Position numbers and translations under genes: made by a program. Under the pieces are notes generated by a model, which saw only the letters and a program-made list of their open reading frames with translations, made no database searches and was not told the DNA's origin. From NCBI RefSeq assembly GCF_012932495.1, contig NZ_JABCNG010000001.1, positions 1,860,001 to 1,924,000 of the forward strand: DNA of 64,000 bases, in the 5' to 3' direction. Positions 1-9,549 of the stretch are shown piece by piece. Position 1 is the stretch's first letter. Each line of letters begins with the position of its first letter. This DNA is from Novosphingobium sp. SG919. Its GTDB lineage: Bacteria > Pseudomonadota > Alphaproteobacteria > Sphingomonadales > Sphingomonadaceae.

Positions 1-642
1 GTGCAAGGCGTGGACGTTACCGAACAGCACCGCACCGAACTGCGCATGGCCACGATCATGCGCGAGAGCGTGCACCGCATCAAAAACACGCTTGCGATGG
101 CCCAGGCGGTGGTTTCAGCCACCTTGCGCACGGCGCAAGACGTGCCCGCGGCCCGCCGTGATATCCTCGCCCGCCTCAGCGTGCTGGCTGTGACTCAGCC
201 AGCGCTGATCGAAGGCCGTGTGGCCCCGTCCGACATTGCGCTGATCGTGGCAGCGGTGATGAAATTGCATGTCGATCTGTTCGGGCGGATCACCATGCAG
301 GGCCCGAACGCGGACATCGAACCCGCTGCGGCGCAGGGCCTGGCACTGATTCTCCACGAACTGGCGACCAATGCCATCAAGTATGGCGCGCTGTCGAACG
401 ACACGGGCACGGTGTCGATCAACTGGGCCGTGATCGAGCCGGAAAACCGCGTGGAACTGCTGTGGCAGGAACGTGGCGGCCCGGCCGTGCGCCAGCGCGA
501 GACCAAGGGCTTTGGCACAACTCTCATCGAGCGCGCATTGCCGCGTTCGACCGGCAATCATGTGGACCTGACATTCGCCCCGCTGGGGGTCGAGTGCCGT
601 ATCAGCGTGGCCTTGCGCCGGCCCGAAGCCGCGCGGAATTGA
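1..642 (+). CDS. HWE-family sensor histidine kinase, C-terminal part (5' truncated by window edge)
   Basis: The frame is open from the first base and begins with GVDVTEQHR, a typical end of a PAC/PAS segment, so the sensor part lies outside the window and the GTG at base 1 is probably not the true start. The visible part has the H-box HRIKNTLAMAQAV near residue 26, the N-box LHELATNAIKYGAL near residue 117 and a W-x-E motif (LLWQER), which together define the HWE/HisKA_2 kinase family. Such kinases autophosphorylate on the H-box histidine and pass phosphate to a response regulator, in alphaproteobacteria often within general stress or light responses. No partner regulator is adjacent in the visible part. 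The family call is firm; the signal is unknown. Confidence 0.85.
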   Translation: MQGVDVTEQHRTELRMATIMRESVHRIKNTLAMAQAVVSATLRTAQDVPAARRDILARLSVLAVTQPALIEGRVAPSDIALIVAAVMKLHVDLFGRITMQGPNADIEPAAAQGLALILHELATNAIKYGALSNDTGTVSINWAVIEPENRVELLWQERGGPAVRQRETKGFGTTLIERALPRSTGNHVDLTFAPLGVECRISVALRRPEAARN

Positions 643-689
643 GCCAGGGCCGGTTGGCCTGGCAACGCGCCTTCAGGACGGCAGCAGCA

Positions 690-1379
690 TCAGTCAAACG
701 GCCCAAGACTGCCGCACAGCTCGCAAGGCCCCGCCGCTTCCTGCGCATTCTTGCCCGGCATCTGGCTGCGAAAGGCCAGGATTTGCGTGCGGATCGACGC
801 AAAGGCAACATCGGCCAGCCGCCGTGCCTCGGTTTCGCCGCGGATAAGGTCGTGCTGCAAGAGGCCGAGGGATAGCATCAGCATCATGTCGGCCATGGTG
901 CCCCGCGCCTCGGCCATGGCCGGCCCTGGCAACAGCACTTCCAGCGCCTGAAGCAGCGCGCCATGCACCTGCTGGTGGCACCCGTCGAAAATGCCGGCCA
1001 CTTTCGGGTTGCGCGCGGCTTCGGCCACGATGTCGGCAATCAACACGTTGGTGCAATCGGGATCGGGATCGAGAAATTCGCGCAGCCACTGCCACACGGC
1101 CGCCTCGTCGCCATCGGCCACGCTGCGCACGATGTCGCTCCCGATCAGGAATTCGCTGCTGTCCTGGGCAACGATGGCGGCGATGATCGCCTCTTTCGAG
1201 GCGAAGTCGCGATAGAGCTGGCCCACGGCGACGCCCGATTCCTTGGCGATCTGGGCCACCCCCGTTGCGTGAAAACCGTTTTCGATAAACAGCTTGCGAG
1301 CCGCACTTATGATCTTGTCGCGCCTTTCAGCCGCCTTGCCGCCCGTCCTCAGGCATGTTGGCATGTAGTCAGTCACCAT
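690..1379 (-). CDS. TetR/AcrR-family transcriptional repressor of the adjacent RND efflux operon
   Basis: A 229-residue protein with an N-terminal TetR helix-turn-helix at about residues 18-65 (RDKIISAARKLFIENGFHATGVAQIAKESGV, shown by its key segments KLFIENG and GVAQIAKESG, then LYRDFASKEAII). The C-terminal half is the divergent ligand-binding and dimerisation domain. It is transcribed away from the RND operon that starts at 1487, with a dyad at 1445-1460 in between. This is the classical arrangement of AcrR/TtgR-type repressors that release the pump promoter when a toxic ligand binds. Ligand identity cannot be read from the sequence. The starting ATG at 1379 leaves an N-terminal tail of about 17 residues before the HTH; an internal start is possible. 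Confidence 0.88.
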   Translation of the reverse strand: MVTDYMPTCLRTGGKAAERRDKIISAARKLFIENGFHATGVAQIAKESGVAVGQLYRDFASKEAIIAAIVAQDSSEFLIGSDIVRSVADGDEAAVWQWLREFLDPDPDCTNVLIADIVAEAARNPKVAGIFDGCHQQVHGALLQALEVLLPGPAMAEARGTMADMMLMLSLGLLQHDLIRGETEARRLADVAFASIRTQILAFRSQMPGKNAQEAAGPCELCGSLGPFD

Positions 1380-1444
1380 GTCTAATCTCTCTACCCGTAT
1401 TTTACTTCTTGACCACTGCCCCCCCGGCGCAGTAGCGGAATTGT

Positions 1445-1460
1445 GAGTGATCGTTCACTC
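1445..1460. promoter_or_regulatory. Probable TetR operator between repressor and efflux operon
   Basis: Perfect inverted repeat GAGTGA-tcgt-TCACTC lying 26 bp upstream of the adaptor start codon and 65 bp upstream of the repressor gene. It is the only clear dyad in this divergent intergenic region, so the TetR protein at 690-1379 is the natural candidate to bind it. Binding is inferred. Confidence 0.6.
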
Positions 1461-1486
1461 TCATACACTGATCGGCAGGATTTTGC

Positions 1487-2665
1487 ATGACATTTTTGCG
1501 GCACGTGACACCGGCCCTGGCCTTGGCCCTTGCGGCATGTGGATCGCACACCCCTGGCGCGGGTGAACCTGGCGGTGCTGGTGGCAACGCGCCCCCGCCA
1601 GTTTCGGTGGTGGCCGTTCGGGAGGAGCCGCTGTCGATCAGCGCCGAATTCCCCGGCCGCACGGTTGCCTATGAAACTTCGGACGTGCGCCCCCAGGTCA
1701 ACGGCCTTATCCAGGCGCGCTTGTTCACCGAAGGCGAATTCGTGCGCGCCGGCCAGCCGCTCTATCGCATCGATCCCGCGCCCTATCAGGCCCAGGTTTC
1801 GAGCGCGCGTGCCGCCTTGACCAAGGCCCAGGCAACCATTGCCTCGACCGAGGCGCTTGCCCGCCGTTATGGCGAACTGGTCAAGATCAACGCGATCGCG
1901 CGCCAGGACTATGAAAACGCGGTTGCCAGCGCCGGCCAGGCCCGCGCCGATGTTGCCGCGCAGCAGGCTGCGCTGCGCACTGCGCAGATCGATCTGGGCC
2001 GCACCACGATCCGGGCACCGATCAGCGGGCGCATCGGGCGTTCGCTCACCACCACGGGCGGGCTGGTTTCGGCTTCGCAGACCACGGCGCTGACCACCAT
2101 CCAGCGTATCGATCCGGTCTATGTCGACATTCCCCAATCGAGCGCCGACCTGCTCAAGCTGCGGCGCCAGATCATGGACGGCAAGCTGACCAAGGACGGC
2201 AAGGCCAAGGTGCAACTCATCCTCGAGGACGGCAGCACCTATCCGCTGGAAGGCGACCTGCTGTTCACCGACGTCACGGTCGACCAGGCCACCGGTTCGC
2301 AAGTCCTGCGTGCGGTGTTCCCCAATCCGCGCAGCCTGCTGCTGCCGGGCATGTTCGTAAGGGCAAAGCTGGTCCAGGGCACGGTGCAAAACGCCATCGC
2401 CCTACCCCAGCAGGCTTTGACCCGCGATGAACACGGCAATGCCGTGGCCATGGTCGTGGGCGCACAGAACAAGGTGGAACAGCGCCAGATCCAGACCGGT
2501 GGCACGCAAGGCGACAAATGGATCGTCACGGGCGGCCTGCGCAGCGGCGACAAGGTCATCGTCGAAGGCGGGATGATGCTGCAACCGGGCATGGCGGTAA
2601 CCCCGCAGCCGTGGAACCCCAACGCGCCAGCGGCACAGCCCGCGGCTGCGGCCAAGGGAAAGTAA
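1487..2665 (+). CDS. RND efflux periplasmic adaptor (membrane fusion lipoprotein, AcrA/MexA type)
   Basis: A 392-residue adaptor that bridges the inner-membrane pump and the outer-membrane channel encoded just downstream. The N-terminus is a lipoprotein signal with lipobox LAAC, Cys at residue 18, followed by a Gly/Pro-rich linker. The order is barrel-sandwich strand ([14 protein letters not shown]), alpha-hairpin around residues 100-165 with Ala/Gln-rich heptads, second lipoyl half ([14 protein letters not shown]) and the beta-barrel and membrane-proximal domains. Length fits the family (about 380-400). The pump gene follows after 7 bp, so they form one transcription unit controlled by the divergent TetR gene. 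The substrate range is unknown. Confidence 0.94.
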   Translation: MTFLRHVTPALALALAACGSHTPGAGEPGGAGGNAPPPVSVVAVREEPLSISAEFPGRTVAYETSDVRPQVNGLIQARLFTEGEFVRAGQPLYRIDPAPYQAQVSSARAALTKAQATIASTEALARRYGELVKINAIARQDYENAVASAGQARADVAAQQAALRTAQIDLGRTTIRAPISGRIGRSLTTTGGLVSASQTTALTTIQRIDPVYVDIPQSSADLLKLRRQIMDGKLTKDGKAKVQLILEDGSTYPLEGDLLFTDVTVDQATGSQVLRAVFPNPRSLLLPGMFVRAKLVQGTVQNAIALPQQALTRDEHGNAVAMVVGAQNKVEQRQIQTGGTQGDKWIVTGGLRSGDKVIVEGGMMLQPGMAVTPQPWNPNAPAAQPAAAAKGK

Positions 2666-2672
2666 ACCCGTC

Positions 2673-5600
2673 ATGTCTCGCTTTTTCATCGACAGGCCCA
2701 TCTTCGCATGGGTCATCGCGATCGTGCTCATGTTGGCGGGCGTCCTCGCCATCCGCTCGCTGCCCATTTCGCAGTTCCCCGCGATCGCCCCGCCGGCGGT
2801 TTCGATCACCGCCACCTATCCGGGCGCTGACGCAGAAACGCTGGAAAAGACCACCACCCAGATCATCGAACAGCAGATGAAGGGGCTGGACCACCTGCGT
2901 TACTTCTCGTCCTCGTCGTCCTCTGCGGGCACGGTGACGATCACGCTGACGTTCGAACAGGGGACCAACCCCGACATCGCCCAGGTGCAGGTCCAGAACA
3001 AGCTGCAGGCAGCGACTCCGCTGCTTCCCCAGGAAGTGCAACAGCAAGGCCTGCAGGTGGCCAAGGCCACACAGAACTTCCTGCTGTTCGTCGGCATCTA
3101 CTCGGAAAACGGCGCGCATTCCGGCGCCGACCTGGCCGATTACCTCGTCTCCAAGCTGCAGGATCCGCTCGCGCGCGTTTCGGGCGTGGGCGACACACAG
3201 ATATTCGGGTCGCAATATGCCATGCGCGTCTGGCTCGATCCGCTCAAGCTGAACCAGTACGGCCTGTCGGTCGCCGATGTCACCGCCGCGCTCCAGGCGC
3301 AGAATGCCCAGGTCTCGGCCGGGCAGATCGGCGCTCTGCCGGCACCAGGCACGCAGATGCTCAATGCGACCGTGGCGGTGCAATCGCGCCTCTCCACGCC
3401 CGACGAATTCGCCAAGATCCGTCTCAAGACTGGCAGCGACGGCGCCGTGGTGCGACTGGGAGACGTTGCCCGCGTGGCGATCGGCGCGGAAAACTATGGC
3501 TTTGATTCCAAGTGGAACGACAAGCCCGCCGCCGGCCTTGGGATCAAGCTGGCGCCCGGCGCCAATGCGCTGAACACGGTCGACGCCATCAAAGCCCGCG
3601 TGGCCGAGCTTTCGGGTCAGTTTCCGCCCGATATCAAGGTCATCTATCCCTATGACTCCACGCCGTTCGTGCGGTTGTCGGTCGAGCAGGTGGTCCACAC
3701 CTTGATCGAAGCCGTGGTGCTGGTCTTCCTCGTCATGTTCCTGTTCCTGCAGAACTGGCGCGCCACGCTGATCCCCACCATCGCCGTGCCCATCGTGCTG
3801 CTTGGCACCTTTGCGGTGATGGCGGTCGCCGGCTATTCGATCAACACGCTCACGCTGTTCGGGATGGTCCTGGCGATCGGCCTCTTGGTGGACGACGCGA
3901 TCGTGGTGGTCGAAAACGTCGAGCGCCTGATCGTTACCGAGCACCTCAGTCCCATAGACGCCGCGCGCAAGTCGATCGACGAAATCTCCGGCGCGCTGAT
4001 CGGTATCGCCATGGTCCTGGCGGCGGTGTTCCTGCCGATGGCCTTCTTCGGTGGATCGACCGGGGTGATCTATCGCCAGTTCTCGATCACCATCGTTTCC
4101 GCCATGGTGCTCTCTGTGCTGGTCGCCCTGGTGCTGACCCCCGCGCTTTGCGCCACGATCCTCAAGCCGCACACGCCCAAGGACCAGGAAAGCAATGGCC
4201 CGCTGGCCCGCTTCTTCCGCTGGTTCAATGATAAGTTCGATGCCGGCCAGCAGCGTTATGAAAAGGGCGTGCGTTCCACCGCGCGCAACTGGAAGCGCTC
4301 GATGGTGATCTACGCCCTGATCGTGGGTGGGCTGGCGCTGCTGTTCGTTCGGCTGCCAGGCGGCTTCCTCCCCGATGAGGACCAGGGCGCGGTGATCGCG
4401 CTGGTGCAAGGGCCGGCTGGTTCCACCGCCGCACGCACCGAAAAGGGCCTGTCCGCGATCCGCGAACACTTCATCAACAAGGAAAGCGGCAATGTTGTCG
4501 GCGTCTTCACCGTCAACGGCTTCAGCTTTGCCGGCTCGGGCCAGAACAGCGGCCTGGCGTTCATCCCGCTCAAACCGTGGAGCGAACGCTCAGGCAGCGC
4601 CAACAACGCCCAGTCGATCGCCGGGCGCGCGATGGCCAGTTTTGCCGCCTACCGCGACGGGTTGATCTTTGCGATCACGCCGCCGGCCGTGCAGGAACTG
4701 GGCAATGCCACCGGCTTCGACCTGCAACTGGTGGACCAGGCAGGTCTGGGCCATGCCGGCTTGCTCAAGATCCGCAACATGATGCTGGGCATGGCCATGC
4801 AGGACAAGAGTCTGGTGGGCGTGCGGCCGAACTCGCTCGACGATGCGCCACAGCTCAAGGTGACGGTCGACCAGGACAAGGCCGGCGCGCTCGGCGTTGA
4901 CCTTGCCACCATCAACAGCACCATCGCCACGGCCTGGGGCGGCAGCTACGTCAACGATTTCGTCGACCGCGGCCGTGTGAAGCGGGTCTATGTCCAGGCC
5001 GATGCTCCCTATCGCATGGCGCCAGAGGACATGGACAAGCTGTTCGTGCGATCGAGCAACGGCAGCATGACCCCGTTCAGCGCCTTTGCCACGCTCTCGT
5101 GGGAAACGGGACCGGTGCAGTTGACCCGTTATAACGGCTTGCCTTCCATGGAAATCCTGGGCGCCCCGGCACCGGGCGTGTCCACTGGCGATGCCATGAA
5201 GGCAATGGAAGCGATCCACGCCAAGCTGCCGCCAGGCACCGCGCTGGAATGGACGGGCCTTTCGTATGAAGAGCGCCTTTCGGGCGGTCAGGCTCCGGCG
5301 CTCTATGGCCTGTCGCTGCTGATCGTCTTCCTGTGCCTTGCCGCGCTGTATGAAAGCTGGTCGGTGCCGCTGTCGGTGATCATGGTCGTGCCCTTGGGCG
5401 TGATCGGTGCACTGCTGGCTGCCACGCTGACGGGCCTCAACAACGACATCTACCTTCAGGTGGGCCTGATCACGACGATCGGCGTCTCGGCCAAGAACGC
5501 GATCCTTATCGTGGAATTTGCCGAAGAGCGCATGCGCGATGGGCTCGGCCCGTTCGAGGCGGCGGTCAGCGCGGCACGGCTGCGGCTGCGGCCGATCCTG

Positions 5601-5843
5601 ATGACCAGCCTTGCCTTCGTGTTCGGCGTGCTGCCGCTTGCGGTGGCCACCGGCGCCGGTGCGGGCGGGCAGAACGCCATCGGCCGTGCGGTGGTGGGCG
5701 GCATGCTTTCGGCAACGGTGCTGGCGATCTTCCTCGTGCCGATGTTCTTCGTGGTGGTCTACAATCTCTTCGTCGCGCGCAAGCAGGCGAACCGCCCCCT
5801 TATCCAAGACGACGAGGGCGCGTCCGCGCCCCAGGGAGTCTGA
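2673..5843 (+). CDS. RND multidrug efflux permease (AcrB/MexB, HAE1 family)
   Basis: A 1056-residue inner-membrane proton-driven exporter. It begins with the family signature [18 protein letters not shown] and has the two large periplasmic loops and twelve membrane helices expected. The proton-relay residues are present: the adjacent aspartates D407 and D408 in helix 4 ([16 protein letters not shown]) and K941 in helix 10 ([16 protein letters not shown]), nearly the same numbering as in AcrB. The pump works as a trimer with the adaptor at 1487 and the channel at 5849, taking substrates from the periplasm or outer membrane leaflet. It belongs to the hydrophobe/amphiphile class rather than the heavy-metal class, because the metal-site methionines are not evident and the two-Asp motif is standard. 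Confidence 0.96.
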   Translation: MSRFFIDRPIFAWVIAIVLMLAGVLAIRSLPISQFPAIAPPAVSITATYPGADAETLEKTTTQIIEQQMKGLDHLRYFSSSSSSAGTVTITLTFEQGTNPDIAQVQVQNKLQAATPLLPQEVQQQGLQVAKATQNFLLFVGIYSENGAHSGADLADYLVSKLQDPLARVSGVGDTQIFGSQYAMRVWLDPLKLNQYGLSVADVTAALQAQNAQVSAGQIGALPAPGTQMLNATVAVQSRLSTPDEFAKIRLKTGSDGAVVRLGDVARVAIGAENYGFDSKWNDKPAAGLGIKLAPGANALNTVDAIKARVAELSGQFPPDIKVIYPYDSTPFVRLSVEQVVHTLIEAVVLVFLVMFLFLQNWRATLIPTIAVPIVLLGTFAVMAVAGYSINTLTLFGMVLAIGLLVDDAIVVVENVERLIVTEHLSPIDAARKSIDEISGALIGIAMVLAAVFLPMAFFGGSTGVIYRQFSITIVSAMVLSVLVALVLTPALCATILKPHTPKDQESNGPLARFFRWFNDKFDAGQQRYEKGVRSTARNWKRSMVIYALIVGGLALLFVRLPGGFLPDEDQGAVIALVQGPAGSTAARTEKGLSAIREHFINKESGNVVGVFTVNGFSFAGSGQNSGLAFIPLKPWSERSGSANNAQSIAGRAMASFAAYRDGLIFAITPPAVQELGNATGFDLQLVDQAGLGHAGLLKIRNMMLGMAMQDKSLVGVRPNSLDDAPQLKVTVDQDKAGALGVDLATINSTIATAWGGSYVNDFVDRGRVKRVYVQADAPYRMAPEDMDKLFVRSSNGSMTPFSAFATLSWETGPVQLTRYNGLPSMEILGAPAPGVSTGDAMKAMEAIHAKLPPGTALEWTGLSYEERLSGGQAPALYGLSLLIVFLCLAALYESWSVPLSVIMVVPLGVIGALLAATLTGLNNDIYLQVGLITTIGVSAKNAILIVEFAEERMRDGLGPFEAAVSAARLRLRPILMTSLAFVFGVLPLAVATGAGAGGQNAIGRAVVGGMLSATVLAIFLVPMFFVVVYNLFVARKQANRPLIQDDEGASAPQGV

Positions 5844-5848
5844 CAGTC

Positions 5849-7282
5849 GTGATCAAATCCCCCATCGCCCTTGCCGCCGTGCTGCCAGCGCTGCTGCTGT
5901 CAGGGTGCAACATGGCGCCGCGCTATGCCCGGCCGGCGCCCGCGGTGCCGCCTGCCCTGCCCCAAGGGCAGGGCGTCTATCCCGCCGCCGATACCGCGCA
6001 GGCACAGGACCTGGCGCGCATCGGCTGGCGCGAATTCTTTCGCGACGACCGCCTGCGCCAGGTGATCGAACTGGGCCTGGTGCATAACCAGGACCTGGCC
6101 CTGGCGGCGGCCAACGTGCTCCAGGCACGGGCGCAGTACCGGGTGCAGCGCGCCGACCTGTTCCCGGCGATCACCGCCAGCGGATCGGGCACGTATACCA
6201 ACACCGCCTCGTTCGCGGCGAGCGCGGGCGGATCATCGACCTCGGGCGTGGCCGATATCCAGTACTTCACCGGAAACGTCGGCCTCTCTTCGTACGAGAT
6301 CGACCTGTTCGGCCGGCTGCGCAACCTGAGCAAGGCAGCGCAGGAGCAGTACCTGGCAAGCGAGGAGGGCCGCCGCGCCACCCGCGTCACCCTCATCGGT
6401 GAAATCGCCTCGGCCTGGCTCACCCTGGCGGCCGACCGCGACCAGCTGGCCACGTCGCAAAAGACGCTCAAGGCCTACGAACAAAGCCTTGAGCTGACCA
6501 AGGCGCAGTTCCGCATCGGCGTAACCTCTGCCCTGGAAATGCAGCAGGCCGACACCAGCTATCAATCGGCGCGCAACGACATTGCCGTGTTGCAGACCCA
6601 GGTGGCGCAAGACCTCAATGCGTTGCAGCTCCTGACCGGCGCGCCGGTGCCCGAAACGCTGCAACCCCAGAGCCTGGATGCCGCGCCGGCAACGATCGAC
6701 GCGCTGCCCGGCAACCTGCCGTCCGATGTGCTGCTGCGCCGGCCAGACGTGTTGCAGGCCGAACACCAGCTGATCGCGCAGAACGCCAACATCGGGGCGG
6801 CCCGCGCGGCCTTTTTCCCGACCATCTCGTTGACTGCCACAATCGGCACGATCAGCTCCACGCTGAGCAACCTGTTCTCGGCCGGGACCGGCACCTACAC
6901 CGTGTCGCCGTCGGCCAGCGTGCCCTTGTTCAACTTCGGGCAGAACAAGGCGAACCTGGATTATGCCAAGGCTTCGCGCGATGCGGCCGTGGCCACATAC
7001 CAGAAGACGATCCAGACCGCGTTTCGCGAAGTGGCCGATGCCCTGGCACAGCGTGGCACGATCGATGAACAGGTGGCCGCCCAGACGGCGCGGGTCCAGG
7101 CCGCCAGCCAGGCCGCGATGCTGTCTGACGCGCGCTATCGGGCCGGCGTGGAATCCTTCCTCACCGCACTCGATTCGCAGCGCACCGCCTACTCCGCACA
7201 GCAGCAGTTGGTGACCACCCGGCTCAATCGCGCCAACAACTTGGTCACGCTGTATCGCACCCTGGGCGGTGGGCTCGATTGA
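5849..7282 (+). CDS. Outer-membrane efflux channel lipoprotein (OprM/NodT family)
   Basis: A 477-residue TolC-like channel with a lipoprotein signal peptide and lipobox LSGC (Cys 20). It has the internal duplication typical of the family: two long alpha-helical Ala/Gln-rich hairpins (about residues 70-230 and 290-450), with the conserved LLRRPDVLQAEHQLIAQNANIGAARAAFFP region, of which RRPDV and AARAAFFP are diagnostic. It is the third gene of the operon, starting 5 bp after the pump. It provides the exit duct through the outer membrane. Nothing in the sequence suggests truncation. Confidence 0.94.
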   Translation: MIKSPIALAAVLPALLLSGCNMAPRYARPAPAVPPALPQGQGVYPAADTAQAQDLARIGWREFFRDDRLRQVIELGLVHNQDLALAAANVLQARAQYRVQRADLFPAITASGSGTYTNTASFAASAGGSSTSGVADIQYFTGNVGLSSYEIDLFGRLRNLSKAAQEQYLASEEGRRATRVTLIGEIASAWLTLAADRDQLATSQKTLKAYEQSLELTKAQFRIGVTSALEMQQADTSYQSARNDIAVLQTQVAQDLNALQLLTGAPVPETLQPQSLDAAPATIDALPGNLPSDVLLRRPDVLQAEHQLIAQNANIGAARAAFFPTISLTATIGTISSTLSNLFSAGTGTYTVSPSASVPLFNFGQNKANLDYAKASRDAAVATYQKTIQTAFREVADALAQRGTIDEQVAAQTARVQAASQAAMLSDARYRAGVESFLTALDSQRTAYSAQQQLVTTRLNRANNLVTLYRTLGGGLD

Positions 7283-7318
7283 TTCGCTTGCCAAACCGCC
7301 AGACTAAAATAGGATGTG

Positions 7319-7337
7319 CCACATAACATATATGTGG
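7319..7337. promoter_or_regulatory. Dyad upstream of the small gene at 7351
   Basis: Perfect inverted repeat CCACATA-acata-TATGTGG, seven-base arms and five-base spacer, 13 bp before the ATG of the small protein and 36 bp after the efflux channel gene. The site is A+T-rich for this genome and could be an operator overlapping the promoter. The binding protein is unknown. Confidence 0.45.
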
Positions 7338-7350
7338 AAGAGGTCTGGCG

Positions 7351-7629
7351 ATGAGCGAAGGGATTCGTGAAGGCGTAACCGATGCAGGCGATGAAAGCCT
7401 CATCATCCTGGAATCGCTGCTGTGCCTGATGCGGGAAAAGAACCTGCTGACGCGCAGCGACATCGAACTGCTTTGTGAAAAGGTGGAACGCCGTGCCACG
7501 GGCACGAGCCGCAACCCCCTTCCCTGCAACAACGGCAGCGCCACCGAGGCGGTGGGCTATCTTCGGCGCCTCTCGGCCTATCTGGGCCAGCGCTATGGCG
7601 GCAAGCACATGCGGCGCGCCGCCAACTGA
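7351..7629 (+). CDS. Small hypothetical protein
   Basis: A 92-residue soluble protein with no signal peptide or membrane segment. A purine-rich GAAGAGG lies about 8 bp before the ATG. The N-terminal 50 residues are acidic and predicted helical (ESLIILESLLCLMREKNLLTRSDIELLCEKVE), and the C-terminal 30 residues are basic (LGQRYGGKHMRRAAN). The helical part resembles small sphingomonad proteins of unknown function found near regulators, but I do not recognise a family. It follows the efflux operon by 68 bp, with its own dyad, so it probably has a separate promoter. Codon use is like that of the neighbours, which supports a real gene. Confidence 0.65.
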   Translation: MSEGIREGVTDAGDESLIILESLLCLMREKNLLTRSDIELLCEKVERRATGTSRNPLPCNNGSATEAVGYLRRLSAYLGQRYGGKHMRRAAN

Positions 7630-8242
7630 TTGCGCATCGGCGGGGGTCGCCAGTCGCCTCCCGCCCTGCCCTGTCCGTGTTGCGTGCACTGCCCAGGCGC
7701 TCTTCGCCAGCCTGATTTCCTGGATGGGCAGTTTTGCGCCTGGCGCCTGCCCGCCCGGCCCGCGTTGACACGATAGCCATCATCGCAAGGCAGCAAAGCC
7801 AAGGCAGCGCGGCACCTTTTCACGGCCCGCGCGCATCTCGATCATTTCTCGATCAAACCTGCAATGACCATGGATCGCCCTGCGCCATATCCCGGATGTC
7901 GCCCCGGCCATTGCGGCCGGCGTTGCATCGAAAGGTTTCGCGCAGATGGATCACACCACCCCGATCGCCGTTTTCCAGATCCTTCCGGGTCGCACGCCAG
8001 GATTGCCCGCAAGGTGCACCCTGGCCCGGTAAGGCCTGCCGGCCGGCGGCGTGGCGCGCGATCCCGGTCGCCCCTGCGCGGCTCCCTCTCGGGCCAAGCG
8101 AGGATGCGCCACACCGCCGGCCGGCGCACTGTCGGGCCGGCGCCCCTCGGCCAGGCGCCTCATACCCACCGCCTGGCCCATCATCACAACGCCGCGCCGG
8201 CCCGACTTCTTGGCCAGGCCCCAGCCATCCAGGATTTCCACC
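7630..8242. other. Gene-poor stretch of about 0.6 kb
   Basis: No convincing gene on either strand: the open frames here are Pro/Arg-rich mirror frames without ribosome-binding sites. One local feature is a tandem direct repeat TCTCGATCA at 7836-7844 and 7847-7855 (period 11 bp, about one helical turn), which could be a regulatory site. The last bases (AGGA at about 8230) serve as ribosome-binding site for the gene at 8243. Confidence 0.5.
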
Positions 8243-8794
8243 ATGTCTTCAGGCGCCACGCGGGCACTTGCGGCCCTGGCTGCTACCGGGCTTGCCCTTG
8301 GCCTGGCATCCATCACCTGGGCCGCATCAGCGCCCGCCCAGATCGATGCGCAGCACCCCGAAAGCTGTGCCATGCAAAACGGGCCGGGCTTTCTCGTCAA
8401 GGTGGATAGTCTCAAGGATCGCTCTGGCCGGCTCGTTGCCCAGCTATACCCCGCCGCGCCCGATGATTTCCTAAAGGGCGAGGATGACTTGCGGCGCGAA
8501 GGCAAGGTCTTTCGCCGCACCATCACGCTGCCCAATCCGCGCGGGCCCAGCGTGGTTTGCATCGATGCGCCCGGCCCCGGTCGCTTTGCCCTGGTGGTAA
8601 TTCACGACCGCGACGGCAAGTTCAAGTTCGACATCTGGAGCGATGGCCTGGCGCTGATCGGCAACAGCAGGCTGGGTCGCCGCCGCCCTGCCGTTGCGGA
8701 AGCCACGGTCACGGCCACCGCCACGCGCCAGACGCTGGAAATGCACATGCAATACATGCGCGGATTATCAGGGTTCGGGCCGACGACCGGCTGA
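8243..8794 (+). CDS. DUF2141-family exported protein
   Basis: A 183-residue protein. I chose the ATG at 8243 because it follows AGGATTTCCACC and opens a clean signal peptide (ALAALAATGLALGLASITWAASA). The mature part matches the DUF2141 pattern: VKVDSLKDRSGRLVAQLY near residue 55, then PGPGRFALVVIHDRDGKFKFD. DUF2141 proteins are small periplasmic or outer-membrane-associated beta-sandwich proteins of unknown function, common in sphingomonads. The lipoprotein gene at 8823 follows by 28 bp, so the two are probably co-transcribed. The longer frame upstream of 8243 lacks a ribosome-binding site and is Arg/Pro-rich. Confidence 0.82.
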   Translation: MSSGATRALAALAATGLALGLASITWAASAPAQIDAQHPESCAMQNGPGFLVKVDSLKDRSGRLVAQLYPAAPDDFLKGEDDLRREGKVFRRTITLPNPRGPSVVCIDAPGPGRFALVVIHDRDGKFKFDIWSDGLALIGNSRLGRRRPAVAEATVTATATRQTLEMHMQYMRGLSGFGPTTG

Positions 8795-8822
8795 CCCCGG
8801 CGCACAATCAAGGAAACCCACC

Positions 8823-9539
8823 ATGAACGAACGCCCCATTTCCCCGTGGCTGGCGGCGATGGCCGCCGTGCTTGCGGCACTCTCGCTGGCCGGTTGCAGC
8901 GGCCCACGCCCGATTGCCTATTCACACCTGGGATCCACGCCCTATTTGCGCCCCACGCCTGACGACGCCAACGGACGCACACCCTATGTTTTTGCCGTTC
9001 CGGTCAACTGGCGCCAGTATCACCGCGTGATCATCGACCCTGTCGAGATCTACGACGGACCTGATGCGCAGTTCGGCAAGATTCCTTCGCAGGGACAAGC
9101 CTATCTCGCGCGGGTGATGCAGCAACGCTTCACCACCCGGCTGGCTCGCGATTTCACGATCGTGACGCAACCTGCCCCCGATACCCTGCGCATCCACCTG
9201 ACGCTGACCGGCGCCAGTGCCACGCCGCCGGTGATCGGCACGCTCTCGCACTTCGATCTTGCCGGAGGGTCTTACAACGCGGTGCAAGGGCTGCGCGGCA
9301 AGCCAGGCATGGTTTCTGGCGCGGTGGTCTATGCCGTGGAAATTCGCGATGCCCGGTCGGGCCAGCTGCTGCGCGCCGAAGTGACCCGGCAATACCCCGC
9401 GGCCATGAACATCGGTGCCAGTTTCGGCCCGATGAAAGCGGCCGAGAAGGGCATCGAAAAGGGCGCGGAAGCGCTCGCCCGGCGCATCACCGGAAACGAC
9501 GAGGCGATCGCCCCCACCTTCCGCGCTCCGCAGCCCTGA
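8823..9539 (+). CDS. DUF3313-like lipoprotein
   Basis: A 238-residue lipoprotein: the ATG at 8823 opens a signal sequence ending in the lipobox LAGC (Cys 25). The mature part (YLRPTPDDANGRTPYVF, RVIIDPVEIYDGPDAQFG, LRIHLTLTGASA) resembles DUF3313, a family of outer-membrane-tethered proteins without assigned function. The C-terminal region has an amphipathic Lys/Ala helix (KAAEKGIEKGAEALARRI). It probably forms an operon with the DUF2141 gene. It ends 10 bp before the convergent dehydrogenase gene. An earlier in-frame ATG exists but overlaps the preceding gene and would hide the signal peptide. Confidence 0.8.
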   Translation: MNERPISPWLAAMAAVLAALSLAGCSGPRPIAYSHLGSTPYLRPTPDDANGRTPYVFAVPVNWRQYHRVIIDPVEIYDGPDAQFGKIPSQGQAYLARVMQQRFTTRLARDFTIVTQPAPDTLRIHLTLTGASATPPVIGTLSHFDLAGGSYNAVQGLRGKPGMVSGAVVYAVEIRDARSGQLLRAEVTRQYPAAMNIGASFGPMKAAEKGIEKGAEALARRITGNDEAIAPTFRAPQP

Positions 9540-9549
9540 ACCGCAGCCG

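Noticed and set aside
643..663. Hairpin GCCAGG/CCTGGC between the kinase and TetR genes
   Set aside because: Six-base stem without T-run; could be chance in G+C-rich DNA.
2556..4469. Long open frame on the minus strand inside the RND pump gene
   Set aside because: It mirrors the GC-rich third codon positions of the real gene, is full of His/Arg/Asp/Gly and lacks a ribosome-binding site or recognisable domain.
7734..8474. 246-codon frame in the gene-poor stretch
   Set aside because: Pro/Arg/Ser-rich composition without family features; overlaps the start of the clear DUF2141 gene.
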